64,000 nucleotides of DNA, from NCBI GenBank assembly GCA_964437825.1, contig CAYTIH010000001.1, forward strand, positions 1 to 64,000, in the 5' to 3' direction. Every line of letters begins with the position of its first letter. Position 1 is the stretch's first letter. Positions 34,946 to 44,737 of the stretch are shown here, piece by piece. The stretch comes from JBJFCE01 sp964437825 (GTDB taxonomy: Bacteria > Bacillota > Clostridia > Lachnospirales > Lachnospiraceae). Both the position numbers and the translations under genes were made by a program. The notes beneath the pieces were generated by a model that had not been told where the DNA came from, did no database searches, and saw only the letters and a program-made list of their open reading frames with translations.

Positions 34946-37108
34946 CTACCGCAGCCTGATTTCAAACATTCTGGCCATCACGGCCTTTGGCAAATCCACC
35001 GTCAATTCTCCGGAAACCGGGTTAAAGTCAAAGCTGCAGGGCATTCCGGACGGATATACGCAGTTGATTTCTGCCGGACGTTTTCCGTGAAAGCCCGGCG
35101 TCAGGGGAAGTGTAAAGCGCCCTTCCCTGCCGCCCCTTCTCCATACTGCCAGATACATTACATCTCCGGCTGCAAGCGCCATCGACACAAAGGTATCCCT
35201 GCTGTCTGCAAGCCCTGTCGGCCAGTACGGCAGCGCCCGTGCAATATTCCCGCGAATCTTCTTATAATAAGAAATTCCCTCCTTTACCAGCGCAAACCGC
35301 TCCGGCGAAAGCTCCGCCAGATGGCCGCTCTGATGAATACGAAGCAGCATCGCGTTGACCATATTGTATACGGTCTCCTCCTGCGGCTCCGCCTGTGCGC
35401 GCAGAGAGCCCGGTTTTTCCTTCATGCCCTCCCTCTGGGGATAGGACCAGACCGCCGCCTGCTCCGGAGTCAGCCCTGCCGGCGCGTTAGCCGCAATTGT
35501 CGCATAATTGATATAATCCTCCTGATCCGAGGTGGACTGAATGCTGTATCTGGACAGCAGCGCATAATCAATCCGCAGTCCGCCGCTGCTGCAATTCTCA
35601 ATCACCAGATCCGGATACTTCTCAAAAATGCCGTCAAGCCATGCAAGATACGCCTTTTCATGCTGCAAAAGACCGTCGCCCACGCTGTCCGCATACAGCT
35701 CTGTTCCGATCCCCGGTTCGATATTGTAATCCATCTTGATATAGCCCGCGCCGTATTCGTTCACCACCCGGTCCACAACCTCATTGACATGTGCGATTAC
35801 CTGCGGATTTCTAAAGTCAAGCTGATATCTGCTTCTGTCGAAAACCCGTTTCCCGTGTCTTACAAAAAACCAATCATCCGGCACGCTCTTTGCCTTCTCA
35901 CAGTTGATTCCCATGACCTCCAGCTCCAGCCAGACGCCGGGCACCATACCCTTCTGTCTGATATAATCGGTCACTTCCCGAATACCGCCCGGAAAGCGTT
36001 CCCTGCTTTCCTGCCACTCTCCGACGCTGTCCCACCACTGACCGGGCGCATACCAGCCCGCGTCAATCACAAAATACTCACAGCCCGCCTCTGCCGCCGC
36101 ATCAATGAGCGGAAATTCCTTCTCGCTGGTGGGATCGCCGAACAGGCAGTTCATGTAATCGTTGAAAATCACAGGCAGTTTTTCATTATCCGCATTCGGT
36201 CTTCGAATCATACGGCGATATCCGGTAAGCGCTCCCATCGCCTCATGAAAATCAGCCCTTGAGACGCCCACTGCCACGGGAACAGAAGTAAATGCCTCCC
36301 CCGGCTTTAAATGTAAAAACCAATGAGACTGTACCTCGGTCGGTCCGCTCACATTCAGATAGAAATGCCTGCACTGATCTCCGATTTCATAATGCCATGA
36401 GCCATTGTGCTCAATCTGCCAGAAAAGCGCACTGTCCGCTTCCTTATTTGCCAGATACCCCATCGGCAGATACTCCTTCGTGGACCAGTTTCCGGTATTG
36501 GTTACTTCAATCGTCTTACTGGTTCTCTGATACACAACCGGCTGCGTCTGTCCAAGTCCCAGATCCGGAAACGAATAGGTCTTCCAGTTCATTTCCTTCT
36601 GCCAGCCGTTATGACAGATCCAAAGTTCCATCTTGTCATCGCTTGAACCTTCACCTTCTTTTTCAATCCCCGTATAGGCAAAAGAAGAAAGATATTCCAG
36701 GGTCTGTGTCTCCTTCCCCTCGTTGATTACCGTATTCTGCATCCGGACAACTCCGGTATCGCCGTAGAACTGCCAGTCCGTCAGCACTCTGGCGCCCGTA
36801 ATATCATCCTTCTGCGTGATCAGAAGATGACGCCCCGTCTCATTATGCGTATCCTCCATTCCCACATACTTCAGCATATATCCCGGCGCCGTTACTATAT
36901 GCTTATTTCCATGCTTCTCATAAGGCCTGTTATACCCCGAAAAGCTTACCTGAACCGGCTGAAAAGCCTCCTTCACCATATACTCCTCAGGGCAAAGATT
37001 TTTTTCGTCAAACTCCGCCCGTGAAAAATGCAAAAGCTTCAGCTGATTCTCCTGCGTAATGCCAAATACAATATGTATCCCGCTTTCATCGATCCTGATA
37101 TACTCCAT
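34946..37108 (-). CDS. GH36 alpha-galactosidase, atypical subgroup
   Basis: 720 aa, GH36 architecture with N-terminal beta-sandwich and central barrel. Nucleophile D460 sits in YIKMDYNIEPG, replacing the usual KWDMNR, and acid/base D528 in STSDQEDY; ENCSSGG is present. It probably removes alpha-1,6-galactose from galactomannan oligosaccharides, but the changed motif and differing loops compared with 37183-39372 suggest a different linkage or chain preference. No signal peptide. Confidence 0.9.
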   Translation of the reverse strand: MEYIRIDESGIHIVFGITQENQLKLLHFSRAEFDEKNLCPEEYMVKEAFQPVQVSFSGYNRPYEKHGNKHIVTAPGYMLKYVGMEDTHNETGRHLLITQKDDITGARVLTDWQFYGDTGVVRMQNTVINEGKETQTLEYLSSFAYTGIEKEGEGSSDDKMELWICHNGWQKEMNWKTYSFPDLGLGQTQPVVYQRTSKTIEVTNTGNWSTKEYLPMGYLANKEADSALFWQIEHNGSWHYEIGDQCRHFYLNVSGPTEVQSHWFLHLKPGEAFTSVPVAVGVSRADFHEAMGALTGYRRMIRRPNADNEKLPVIFNDYMNCLFGDPTSEKEFPLIDAAAEAGCEYFVIDAGWYAPGQWWDSVGEWQESRERFPGGIREVTDYIRQKGMVPGVWLELEVMGINCEKAKSVPDDWFFVRHGKRVFDRSRYQLDFRNPQVIAHVNEVVDRVVNEYGAGYIKMDYNIEPGIGTELYADSVGDGLLQHEKAYLAWLDGIFEKYPDLVIENCSSGGLRIDYALLSRYSIQSTSDQEDYINYATIAANAPAGLTPEQAAVWSYPQREGMKEKPGSLRAQAEPQEETVYNMVNAMLLRIHQSGHLAELSPERFALVKEGISYYKKIRGNIARALPYWPTGLADSRDTFVSMALAAGDVMYLAVWRRGGREGRFTLPLTPGFHGKRPAEINCVYPSGMPCSFDFNPVSGELTVDLPKAVMARMFEIRLR

Positions 37109-37182
37109 AGCAGCTCCATTTATGCTTTCTGCCTGTCGCCGAGCATCCGACGGCTGCGACAGACAGATGATTTTACTTTACC

Positions 37183-39372
37183 CTAAGCCTCCACTACATG
37201 AATCAAAGTTCCTCTGAAATCCCCCCACGGATTCTGTACCTGAATTCCCGCATACATCAAAGCTTCTCCGCTGTAAATTCTTTCTTCCCCTTCAATACGA
37301 TAATTCTTATCCGGATTCAATCCCTTAAGACGGATATTTCTGGAATGATAATTCGGCCTCATCATGACCTGAACAAAGGTCACAAGCGCTTCCGACTGAT
37401 CCTTGGATACCACCATGTAGCAGTCATATTTACGATTCTCACTATAGGAAGCCAAACGGTAATAATCACCGGTACGAACCAGATCATTATATTTATGATA
37501 CATCTTTACCTGATCCGGAATCATATCCCGGTCCTCCTTCGGAATCTTCGTCACATCCAGCTCATAGCCAAAGGTTCCCGCAAGCGCCACATATCCCCTG
37601 GTCTCAAAAGGAGTTACCCTGCCGACCGTATGGTTCGGGCAATCGCTGACATGTGCGCCCATGGAGGACAGCGGATATATCATCGCCGTTCCTTCCTGTA
37701 TCTCCAGACGTTCCACTGCATCCGTATCATCGGAACACCAAATCTGCGGACTGTAATAAAGCATCCCCGGATCAAATCTCGCACCGCCGCCGGAGCAGTT
37801 CTCAAGGAGCAGGTGCGGGAACTCCGTAATCAGACGTTCCTGAAGCTGGTATACACCAAGTACGTAACGATGGAACAGTTCTCCCTGTCTGTCCGCCGGA
37901 AGCCTAAGGCTTCCCAGATCTGCCAGCTGTCTGTTCATATCCCACTTCACATATTCGATATTGGCGCTGTGTAAAACCTTTGACATGACGTCAAAAACAT
38001 AATCTACAATTTCCTGTCTGGATAAATCCAGTACATACTGATTTCTGCAAAGTCCGGCAACTCTTCCGGAAATTGCAATCGCCCAGTCGGGATGCTCCTG
38101 ATACAGCTTGGAATCCGGAGAAATCATTTCCGGTTCAAACCAGATACCGAATTTCATACCGAGCTTATTGACCTCATCCACCAGATACTTCAGACCTCCG
38201 GGCAGCTTATCCTCATTCACAAACCAGTCCCCAAGGGAGCTGTTGTCATCATTTCTGTGCCCGAACCAGCCGTCATCCATAACCAGCATTTCAATTCCAA
38301 GCTCGGACGCCTGCTTCGCAATGGCAATCAGCTTCTCGGTATTGAAGTCAAAATAAGTTGCTTCCCAATTGTTAATCAGAATCGGACGCTTTTGATCCTT
38401 GTACTCTCCGCGGATCAGGTGGTTTCTGAACAGATCATGAAAGCTTCTGCTCATACCTCCGATTCCTTCGTTCGAATGCACGAATACGGCCTCCGGCGCC
38501 TGGAAGGACTCACCCGTTTCCAGCTTCCAGCAAAAATCCTCCGGATTAATCCCCATCATGGCGCGAACCGTGTTAAACTGGCTCACGCTTGTCTTTGCCA
38601 AAAAGTTTCCGGAATATACAAAGCTGATACCGTAAACCTCTCCCTGATCCTGATCCGCATTGCGGGACAGCAGCGCCATAAACGGATGCTCCTGGTGACT
38701 GGATTCCCCCCGCAGGGACGAAACGCCTTGAAATCCTCCCGTCAGAGGGCGTCTGTTAATATGTCGTTCCCTTGCCCAGGAGCCATGGAGCGTGATCAGA
38801 TCGTAATCCAGATTATCCATATCCAGGCAGGCGCTCATAACCTTGGTCAGGTAAATCGGCTCTGTCCCGTCATTGACTACCTTTACGCTTCTGGTAATCA
38901 CGTCCACATCCTCAAACGCCGTATAGGACAGGATTACCTGAAGTCCCAGAATTTTGTCCGTGCAAAGCAGCTCCAGCGTGGTGCACTCCTGCTCTGAGCC
39001 AAAGGTTGCCGGCAATCCTTCCAATGCTTTTTTACCGGAAAAAATCTCATAGGACTCTAGTCCGAGCTGAAGCGCCGTATGACCGGCCGCTGTCCTGACA
39101 CTGATCGCATCCTCCCTGAAATCTCCCAGACCGTGCGTCGGGTATTCCATCGGGAAACAATCAAGGAAGGAAAGTCTGTCCCTGTTATTTTTGCTCGGTA
39201 CAAACGGAGGTTCCTCCGTTCTCATCAAATACCCGATATTATGATCCTTGATCTTTTTTCCATAATACACATGTCCGACAAAATTTTCCTCATCCACAAT
39301 ACCGATGACATAGCTGGACGCCTTTGTATCCAGTTTAAAAATACGTTCTTTTTCAAAATACTGAATTCCCAT
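37183..39372 (-). CDS. GH36 alpha-galactosidase, canonical
   Basis: 729 aa with the canonical motifs: LVMDDGWFG, nucleophile D478 in YVKWDMNR, LENCSGGGARFD, and acid/base D548 in WCSDDTD, as in AgaA/RafA-type enzymes. It removes terminal alpha-galactose from galactomannan or raffinose-type sugars in the cytoplasm. It precedes the second GH36 by 74 bases, which hold a short GC-rich stem (TGTCGC/GCGACA). Confidence 0.95.
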   Translation of the reverse strand: MGIQYFEKERIFKLDTKASSYVIGIVDEENFVGHVYYGKKIKDHNIGYLMRTEEPPFVPSKNNRDRLSFLDCFPMEYPTHGLGDFREDAISVRTAAGHTALQLGLESYEIFSGKKALEGLPATFGSEQECTTLELLCTDKILGLQVILSYTAFEDVDVITRSVKVVNDGTEPIYLTKVMSACLDMDNLDYDLITLHGSWARERHINRRPLTGGFQGVSSLRGESSHQEHPFMALLSRNADQDQGEVYGISFVYSGNFLAKTSVSQFNTVRAMMGINPEDFCWKLETGESFQAPEAVFVHSNEGIGGMSRSFHDLFRNHLIRGEYKDQKRPILINNWEATYFDFNTEKLIAIAKQASELGIEMLVMDDGWFGHRNDDNSSLGDWFVNEDKLPGGLKYLVDEVNKLGMKFGIWFEPEMISPDSKLYQEHPDWAIAISGRVAGLCRNQYVLDLSRQEIVDYVFDVMSKVLHSANIEYVKWDMNRQLADLGSLRLPADRQGELFHRYVLGVYQLQERLITEFPHLLLENCSGGGARFDPGMLYYSPQIWCSDDTDAVERLEIQEGTAMIYPLSSMGAHVSDCPNHTVGRVTPFETRGYVALAGTFGYELDVTKIPKEDRDMIPDQVKMYHKYNDLVRTGDYYRLASYSENRKYDCYMVVSKDQSEALVTFVQVMMRPNYHSRNIRLKGLNPDKNYRIEGEERIYSGEALMYAGIQVQNPWGDFRGTLIHVVEA

Positions 39373-39414
39373 AACCTTCTCCTGTCTTCTTATTTTTTAT
39401 TTCGCAATTGATCC

Positions 39415-42048
39415 CTATTCATAAGTATCATACAAAGACCGCACCCGCAGACGTTTTTCAAAATCCGCGGCGTTCTCAAAGGAACCGTTCAGAATATCCT
39501 TCTTTTCCACATAAATAACACGCTGCCTCCGATCCGTCAAGTGGATACAGTTATCGCTGAAAATCACATCGGCGTCCGCAAAATCAAGTTCTGCAAAAGG
39601 CGCATAAAGATCGCTTTGCAGGGAAATCGCAAACTGCTTTTCCTGTTCCTGTACCCTGACGCTGATCGTCGGTTTTTGCAGCTTCATATATTTATACGGA
39701 AGCAAAACCTCACTTTCATACTGCGTATTCGTCCTGCCGTGAACATCCGTAACCTCATATACCGCTTCCACGAACACCTCATCCCTGGGATATCTTCCCA
39801 TAGGTTCAAGCTTATCTTCAGGTTTACGGCTGGTCCTCGGCTCCTGCGCGAGCAAATCGGCATAATTCTCCTCGATCAGGCATGCCGCCGAGAACGGCTT
39901 TACCTCCGCCTGCGTAACAACCGACCTGATACTGTCAAGGCGCATGTTCTTAAGGCTTAAGGTCAGCTTCACCGAAACGGGCTCCCCGGTTTCATTTTGA
40001 TAATGCGCCGCGATTCCCGTAAAATACCCTTCAGCATCCGGCACACGAACAATGCTGCCCGCGGACGGTGCATAAAAATTCTTTGCCATATAATGAAGCG
40101 GTTTCCAGCGGCCGAAATAATCAATACTCGCCCAGGAAGCGACCGGCCAGTTATCATTGATCTGCCAGTAAAGCGTTCCCATGCAGCGCCCTCTGTTTCT
40201 GCGCCAATGCTCCACGCCGCTCTTAATTGCCGCTGCCTGCAAAATCTGTGTTACATACAACAGACTTTCGAAATTCTTCGGATAGCGAAAATTTTCGGAT
40301 ACATAATAGAGCATCTTTCCGTTTGCGGCATCGTTTTTCTGATGACTTTCCATAACTCTGGAAAAAATATTCCGATCCTCGGGCGCGGTATAGCTTTCCA
40401 CCGTTTTGACGGACGGAAAAGACTGGAAGCCAAACTCGGAGCAGAATCGAAAGAAATGATTCTGGTAATCGGAGAACGGCAGCTGCCCGTGCCACACCTC
40501 CCAGTAATGGGTATCCCCCCTGCCTTCCGCATCCGGCTCATCCAGACATCCTCCCGAAGAAGGCGACGAATGCCAGTAAAAGGTGGCGTCGTCCTCTTCC
40601 CGGACCGCCTTTGGCAGGAGATATTCAAACTGCTTGATATAATCCGCCCGCAGATACGGCGTTTCATTTTGAAAATTGCCCCAATGATGCCATGCGGTCT
40701 CAATTTCATTATTGCCGCACCATAGTCCGAGACTGGCGTGGTGACGCAGTCTTCTTACATTATCCTTTGTTTCCGCAAGGATATTCTCTGCAAAGGCATC
40801 CGTCAGATCATATACATTGCATGCATACATCAAATCCTGCCATACAATCAGCCCGTATCTGTCACAAAAATCATAGAATGCGTCGGAGGGATAATAGCCG
40901 CCGCCCCAGACACGCATCGTATTATAATTGGCTCTTGCCGCACTGACAATCAGATACTTGATTCGCTCCGGCGTGATTCTCGCATAAATACAATCCTCCG
41001 GAATGTAATTCGCTCCCTTGGAAAATATCTTGATTCCGTTTACCATAAAGCAGAATTCATTGCCCCATTCATCTTTTTCCTGACTTACGGTTAACGTCCG
41101 AAGGCCAATGGTGTAAACCCTGCTGTCAATCGGCCGGATCTTCGTAATCTGCGCCGCAGCGGCGCCCCCTGCCAGCGTTCCGGCAGGCTTTAAGCTGACC
41201 GTCAAATCATACAGGTTCTGATCTCCGATTCCGTTTGGCCACCAAAGCTTTGGTTTTTCCACCGGTATTTCCATGGTAATATGATCCTGCCCTGCCATGA
41301 CAATCGCGGTCTTGGCCTGTACCTCCACGGAAGGAAGCTTTTGTCCGTTATACCAAGAGGGCGTCAGGGTCAGCGACACTTTATACATTTTCCCCGCGGT
41401 ATGACAAAGCGCCGTATCCACCCGGACCGTAACCCTGCCGTCCCGATGCTCCTGATGAATCCTGACATCCCCGATTCTGGCGTCGCTATAGCATTCCATC
41501 TGAATGTCACGCCAGATTCCCGCATCCGGAAGCTGTGCACCCCAGTCCCATCCGAACATGGAATGTGCCTTTCTCAAATACTGATTTCCCTCCATACATC
41601 CGCATGGAATGATATGAATTTCCTTGCCCGGCTGCGGCTGATAATCCTGCATATACCGAAGCGTGGAAGCAAAAACAATTCGAATGGTATTGGTTCCCTC
41701 CGTCAAATATTCCTTTACGGAAAAACGGTATGTTCTGTGCATATTCGTTGTTTTGGCAACTTCTTTTTCATTCAGATAAATGGCTGCCAGCGTATCCAGC
41801 CCAAAGCAGACCAGCTCCAGATACTGCTCGGAAAGCTGTTCCCTGCTTATCTCAAAGGTACGTTCAAATTCATAATCCTTCCAGAATAATTCCCGAATCT
41901 CATATTCATTATCGCGATAATAAGGATCGGGAATCGCCTGCGACTGAGTCAAAGCGGACAAAACGGAGCCCGGTACGGTAACCGGATATTCCGTCTGCGT
42001 TCCCGACTCCCTCATCTTCCATTCTCCATTTAATGTCAGAATATTCAT
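39415..42048 (-). CDS. GH2 beta-mannosidase
   Basis: 877 aa, five-domain GH2 layout. Residues typical of GH2 beta-mannosidases: acid/base E448 in GLWCGNNEIE and nucleophile E538 in CSEFGFQSFPS, plus RVWGGGYYPSDAFYD. It releases mannose from the non-reducing end of mannooligosaccharides. No signal peptide, so intracellular. TGGAGC lies 5-6 bases before the ATG; the gene follows the LacI regulator in the second mannan operon. Confidence 0.93.
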   Translation of the reverse strand: MNILTLNGEWKMRESGTQTEYPVTVPGSVLSALTQSQAIPDPYYRDNEYEIRELFWKDYEFERTFEISREQLSEQYLELVCFGLDTLAAIYLNEKEVAKTTNMHRTYRFSVKEYLTEGTNTIRIVFASTLRYMQDYQPQPGKEIHIIPCGCMEGNQYLRKAHSMFGWDWGAQLPDAGIWRDIQMECYSDARIGDVRIHQEHRDGRVTVRVDTALCHTAGKMYKVSLTLTPSWYNGQKLPSVEVQAKTAIVMAGQDHITMEIPVEKPKLWWPNGIGDQNLYDLTVSLKPAGTLAGGAAAAQITKIRPIDSRVYTIGLRTLTVSQEKDEWGNEFCFMVNGIKIFSKGANYIPEDCIYARITPERIKYLIVSAARANYNTMRVWGGGYYPSDAFYDFCDRYGLIVWQDLMYACNVYDLTDAFAENILAETKDNVRRLRHHASLGLWCGNNEIETAWHHWGNFQNETPYLRADYIKQFEYLLPKAVREEDDATFYWHSSPSSGGCLDEPDAEGRGDTHYWEVWHGQLPFSDYQNHFFRFCSEFGFQSFPSVKTVESYTAPEDRNIFSRVMESHQKNDAANGKMLYYVSENFRYPKNFESLLYVTQILQAAAIKSGVEHWRRNRGRCMGTLYWQINDNWPVASWASIDYFGRWKPLHYMAKNFYAPSAGSIVRVPDAEGYFTGIAAHYQNETGEPVSVKLTLSLKNMRLDSIRSVVTQAEVKPFSAACLIEENYADLLAQEPRTSRKPEDKLEPMGRYPRDEVFVEAVYEVTDVHGRTNTQYESEVLLPYKYMKLQKPTISVRVQEQEKQFAISLQSDLYAPFAELDFADADVIFSDNCIHLTDRRQRVIYVEKKDILNGSFENAADFEKRLRVRSLYDTYE

Positions 42049-42124
42049 TTTTGCTCCATTCCAAAGCGCGGAAAATTGCCTCCGACAATTCTCCGGACTT
42101 TTTCTCCAAACGTTTCTATTTTAT

Positions 42125-43135
42125 TTACATCAAATCAGGATAGCTCCTGACCAAAATCAGCGCATGCTCCATGTCACCCTGAATCTGATCCAGCACGGAT
42201 TTTGCAAGCCGTCTTCCGAGATCCTCTTTATTCACATTTACACTGTAAATATTTTGTCTGAAAAATCCGGGTTCCACCGTATGGTCAAAGCCGATCAGCA
42301 CCAGCTTTTCCTCCCTTTCCGGATCCTTCTTGTGAAGCGCACAGGCAATATACTTTGCAATCGCGTCATTGGCGCAGACAAACACCTCGGGATAGTCTTC
42401 CATACCTTCCATGATCCGCTCCACCTCATGATAATCATAGTAATCACAAGGTACCTGCCCGGTAAAGCAAAACCGCTCCTTGGGTTTCAGTCCCCGTTTT
42501 TGCAGTGCCGATAAAAAGCCTCCATACCGGTCACAAATAGATTTGCTTCCTCCGGCATAGCCCATGAAGCCAAATTCCCGATAGCCAAGCTCAACGGCTC
42601 CCTTCACCATCTGTTCCATGGCAAACCAGCCCTCCGGACAGATAATATCTCCGTATGCCAGATAATCATCGAGATCTGGCGGAGCATCAAAAAACGCCAT
42701 CGGAAGCTCAAAGCGCGCCATGTTTTCCACAAAAGCTTTGGGGAACAGGTTCAAAAAAATCAAGCCCGCCACATCGGGAGCCAGCATATGCTCCGCTTCC
42801 TTCTCCGCCCCCGCATGATCCTCCACAATCTGCAGCAGCATCCGGTAACCCTTCCTGTTCAGTTCCGTACTGATTCCTGTCAGAATCTGATTCCAAAAAG
42901 ATTCCTGACTTCGTCCCGATAACACAAGTACCGCCCTGCTGCTTTTGTCCGAAGGCATCTGCCTGATAAGCGATAGATGCTCCCCGGTCAGCTTGGGATA
43001 ACCCATTTCATACGCAGTCGAAAGCACGGACATTTTTGTTTCATAGGAGACGGCTCCATCGTTTAACGCTTTCGCTACCGTATTTCTGGACAGCTTCATC
43101 TGCTGTGCAATATCCTGTATGGTAACCTTCTTCAC
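42125..43135 (-). CDS. LacI-family transcriptional regulator (second mannan operon)
   Basis: About 336 aa. HTH in VTIQDIAQQMKLSRNTVAKALNDG, then a sugar-binding sensor domain. It probably represses the GH2-GH36-GH36-epimerase-GH130_1 genes and itself through the operator-like palindromes at 43243-43282. The start is set at a GTG (43133-43135) because AGGAG lies 7 bases upstream; the ATG at 43156 overlaps that ribosome site and would only add RERRRR. Confidence 0.92.
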   Translation of the reverse strand: MKKVTIQDIAQQMKLSRNTVAKALNDGAVSYETKMSVLSTAYEMGYPKLTGEHLSLIRQMPSDKSSRAVLVLSGRSQESFWNQILTGISTELNRKGYRMLLQIVEDHAGAEKEAEHMLAPDVAGLIFLNLFPKAFVENMARFELPMAFFDAPPDLDDYLAYGDIICPEGWFAMEQMVKGAVELGYREFGFMGYAGGSKSICDRYGGFLSALQKRGLKPKERFCFTGQVPCDYYDYHEVERIMEGMEDYPEVFVCANDAIAKYIACALHKKDPEREEKLVLIGFDHTVEPGFFRQNIYSVNVNKEDLGRRLAKSVLDQIQGDMEHALILVRSYPDLM

Positions 43136-43167
43136 GCGTCTTCTCCTTTCACGCATTGGTCATCCAT

Positions 43168-43204
43168 GCGTTTGCGAAACTCACTGGATTTTGTTGCATT
43201 GTGC
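43168..43204. repeat. Solo end of repeat A
   Basis: TTTGCGAAACTCACTGGATT followed by TTGTTGCATTGTGCAAT matches the terminal repeat of the element at 44018, without its body. Confidence 0.6.
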
Positions 43205-43234
43205 AATCATCCTCTCATTCCCATGATATTTTCC

Positions 43235-43263
43235 ATGATATTAAAAAGTGTGCAAAATGTCAA
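43235..43263 (-). promoter_or_regulatory. Promoter of the second mannan operon
   Basis: Minus strand consensus TTGACA (43258-43263), 17 bases, TATCAT (43235-43240), about 100 bases before the GTG start of the LacI gene. The spacer overlaps one arm of the palindrome at 43243-43282, so a bound regulator would occlude it. Confidence 0.82.
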
Positions 43264-43282
43264 TTTATTTTGCACACTTTTT
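43243..43282. promoter_or_regulatory. Palindromic operator candidate for the LacI regulator
   Basis: Perfect 16-bp arms, AAAAAGTGTGCAAAAT and its reverse complement, separated by 8 bases and overlapping the promoter. A second palindromic group, TTGCACGCATTAATGCACAA, follows at 43281-43300. Repeated TTTTGCACA half-sites resemble LacI-family operators; the A/T-flanked stem could also end NUDIX transcripts. Confidence 0.7.
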
Positions 43283-43344
43283 GCACGCATTAATGCACAA
43301 TTTTGTCATTCTTGATTTGTGCATTTTTTGTTTTCCATAGCGTC

Positions 43345-43983
43345 TTACACAGAGGTAGGCGCGGGAAATCCTTCCAAAAAAGCAAACGGCCGCTCCGGCT
43401 TCATCTGTAAAAACTGCATCAGCAGGTATGCGCATCTTAAGGAAACCCGTTCCTTTCGCAAAATTCCGGCAGCCTCCTCACGATCCGCAATGATAACCTG
43501 AATGGATTCGGTTGCTTCCTGATACGCCTCATCGATCTTGCCGAAAGCAAATCCATACACAGCCTGGCTGCATTCATCCGTAAATCCCGCGCCCAGATAA
43601 AAGGGTCTGCGAAGCTCCTGCATGCCGCCCTGATAGACCTCAAACAAAAGCCCCGTCTCCTCCTTCATTTCCCGTACCGCAGCCTGCTGCGCATTCTCTC
43701 CCGGATCAATCAGGCCTGCCGGAAGCTCATAAAGCCATGCGTCAATCGGATAACGGTACTGACGGATCATAACAATTTTCCCCGGATCCTCTTTCCAAAC
43801 AGGATAAATGACAATTCCCTCGGAATGCATATCATGCGTGCGAAGCTTTAATTGCTCCTCCTGATTTCTGGATGCAAAATAATAACGAAAAGGATCGCCC
43901 TGCTGCGTATAAGCATTCATTTCATATAAGTTTAAAAAACGATTATCCGTGAGCTTTGTCACCTTGTCAAATCTTTTGGTCAT
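43345..43983 (-). CDS. NUDIX hydrolase, ADP-ribose pyrophosphatase-like
   Basis: 212 aa with a full Nudix box (GLIDPGENAQQAAVREMKEETGL pattern; key residues Gly, Arg-Glu, Glu-Glu, Gly) after the substrate region YRYPIDAWLYELPAG typical of ADP-ribose pyrophosphatases. It would hydrolyse a nucleoside diphosphate-linked compound in the cytoplasm; exact substrate unknown. AGAGGAAAA precedes the ATG. No obvious functional link with the mannan genes. Confidence 0.9.
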   Translation of the reverse strand: MTKRFDKVTKLTDNRFLNLYEMNAYTQQGDPFRYYFASRNQEEQLKLRTHDMHSEGIVIYPVWKEDPGKIVMIRQYRYPIDAWLYELPAGLIDPGENAQQAAVREMKEETGLLFEVYQGGMQELRRPFYLGAGFTDECSQAVYGFAFGKIDEAYQEATESIQVIIADREEAAGILRKERVSLRCAYLLMQFLQMKPERPFAFLEGFPAPTSV

Positions 43984-44017
43984 ATCCGTTTTCCTCTCTT
44001 TTTCCTCTTTTCAATAG

Positions 44018-44275
44018 GCAATTGCGAAGCTCACTGGATTTTGTTAAAATTGCACAAATTGTAGAAACAACACAGTCACGCTTGCGCTCCGTTTCAGACG
44101 TAACGGACACCAGGCTCGAGAATCCCCCGCCAAGTGCCGACGTGTTTCTGTAAGAAAATGATGCAGTTGAGTAGTGTTAAGAAGGCAGACTGCTGAGTCT
44201 GCCTTTTTCAAAAGGGACTGCTTATGTTTATACAATTTGCGCAATCGGTTCAATGTTTTGATGAGTTTCGCAAAA
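44018..44275. repeat. Repeat A, copy 1 (MITE-like)
   Basis: About 258 bp with terminal inverted repeats of nearly 50 bp, left end GGCAATTGCGAAGCTCACTG, right end ...GATGAGTTTCGCAA; inner parts of both ends share GCACAAATTGTAGAAAC-like sequence. The centre holds a short stem (GGCAGACT / AGTCTGCC). No transposase. A second copy is at 61053-61422. Minus-strand ORFs in both read KKADSA.CLLNTTQLHHFLTE and are probably not real genes. Confidence 0.85.
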
Positions 44276-44280
44276 TATAG

Positions 44281-44322
44281 ATTATGAATCTCTGTTATCG
44301 TCAAATCAGAGATTCGTAATCT
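44281..44322 (+). promoter_or_regulatory. Inverted repeat upstream of the XRE gene
   Basis: Arms GATTATGAATCTCTG and CAGAGATTCGTAATC (14 of 15 paired) with a 12-base centre, directly before TATAAT at 44345-44350 and 66 bases before the XRE start. Fits an autoregulatory operator or a hairpin that ends read-through from repeat A. Confidence 0.6.
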
Positions 44323-44387
44323 CTTTGTTTTATCATCTCTCTTCTATAATAAAAGAAAGTTGTGCGTATTGCAAAAAGAGGTGTTCA

Positions 44388-44714
44388 ATGAGTGATTACA
44401 GCTACCGTCAGGAATTTCGGCAGAGACTAAGTGAATTACGTATTCATCAGGGTGTATCCGCAAGAGATATGAGTCTGTCCCTCGGTTTAAGTGAGGGCTA
44501 TATCAATAAGGTTGAAAACGGTAAGGTCCTGCCAACCATGAAGACCTTCTTTGATATCTGTGATTATCTGGATATTACGCCGCTTGAATTCTTTAACACG
44601 TGCGAGCCCTTTCCCATGGAAATTAATATTGTGATAGAGGAAATGAACAAGCTAAAGCCGGAACAGCGCACCCGGATTATCAGCCTAATGAAAGATATCA
44701 ACCAGAACCGATAA
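44388..44714 (+). CDS. XRE-family transcriptional regulator
   Basis: 109 aa from the start chosen here. Helix-turn-helix near the N-terminus (RLSELRIHQGVSARDMSLSLGLSEGYINKVENG), then a short C-terminal segment (PEQRTRIISLMKDINQNR). One of only two plus-strand genes. Start 44388 has AGAGGTG 5 bases upstream; the longer reading from 44325 would pass through the TATAAT. Targets unknown; flanked by repeat A on both sides. Confidence 0.88.
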   Translation: MSDYSYRQEFRQRLSELRIHQGVSARDMSLSLGLSEGYINKVENGKVLPTMKTFFDICDYLDITPLEFFNTCEPFPMEINIVIEEMNKLKPEQRTRIISLMKDINQNR

Positions 44715-44737
44715 GCTCCCCGTTCCCCGCGCCAATT

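Noticed and set aside
34886..36262. 458-aa plus-strand frame antisense to GH36
   Set aside because: Long because of codon bias in the GH36 gene; no domain, and the opposite frame has clear catalytic motifs.
44018..44275. Possible riboswitch or structured RNA
   Set aside because: Terminal inverted repeats, truncated copies and unrelated neighbours fit a mobile repeat better than a conserved leader RNA.
44044..44304. 86-aa minus-strand frame with LLNTTQLHHFLTE
   Set aside because: It is a translation of repeat A; the second copy has a broken version (61168-61356), so it follows the repeat and not a protein constraint.
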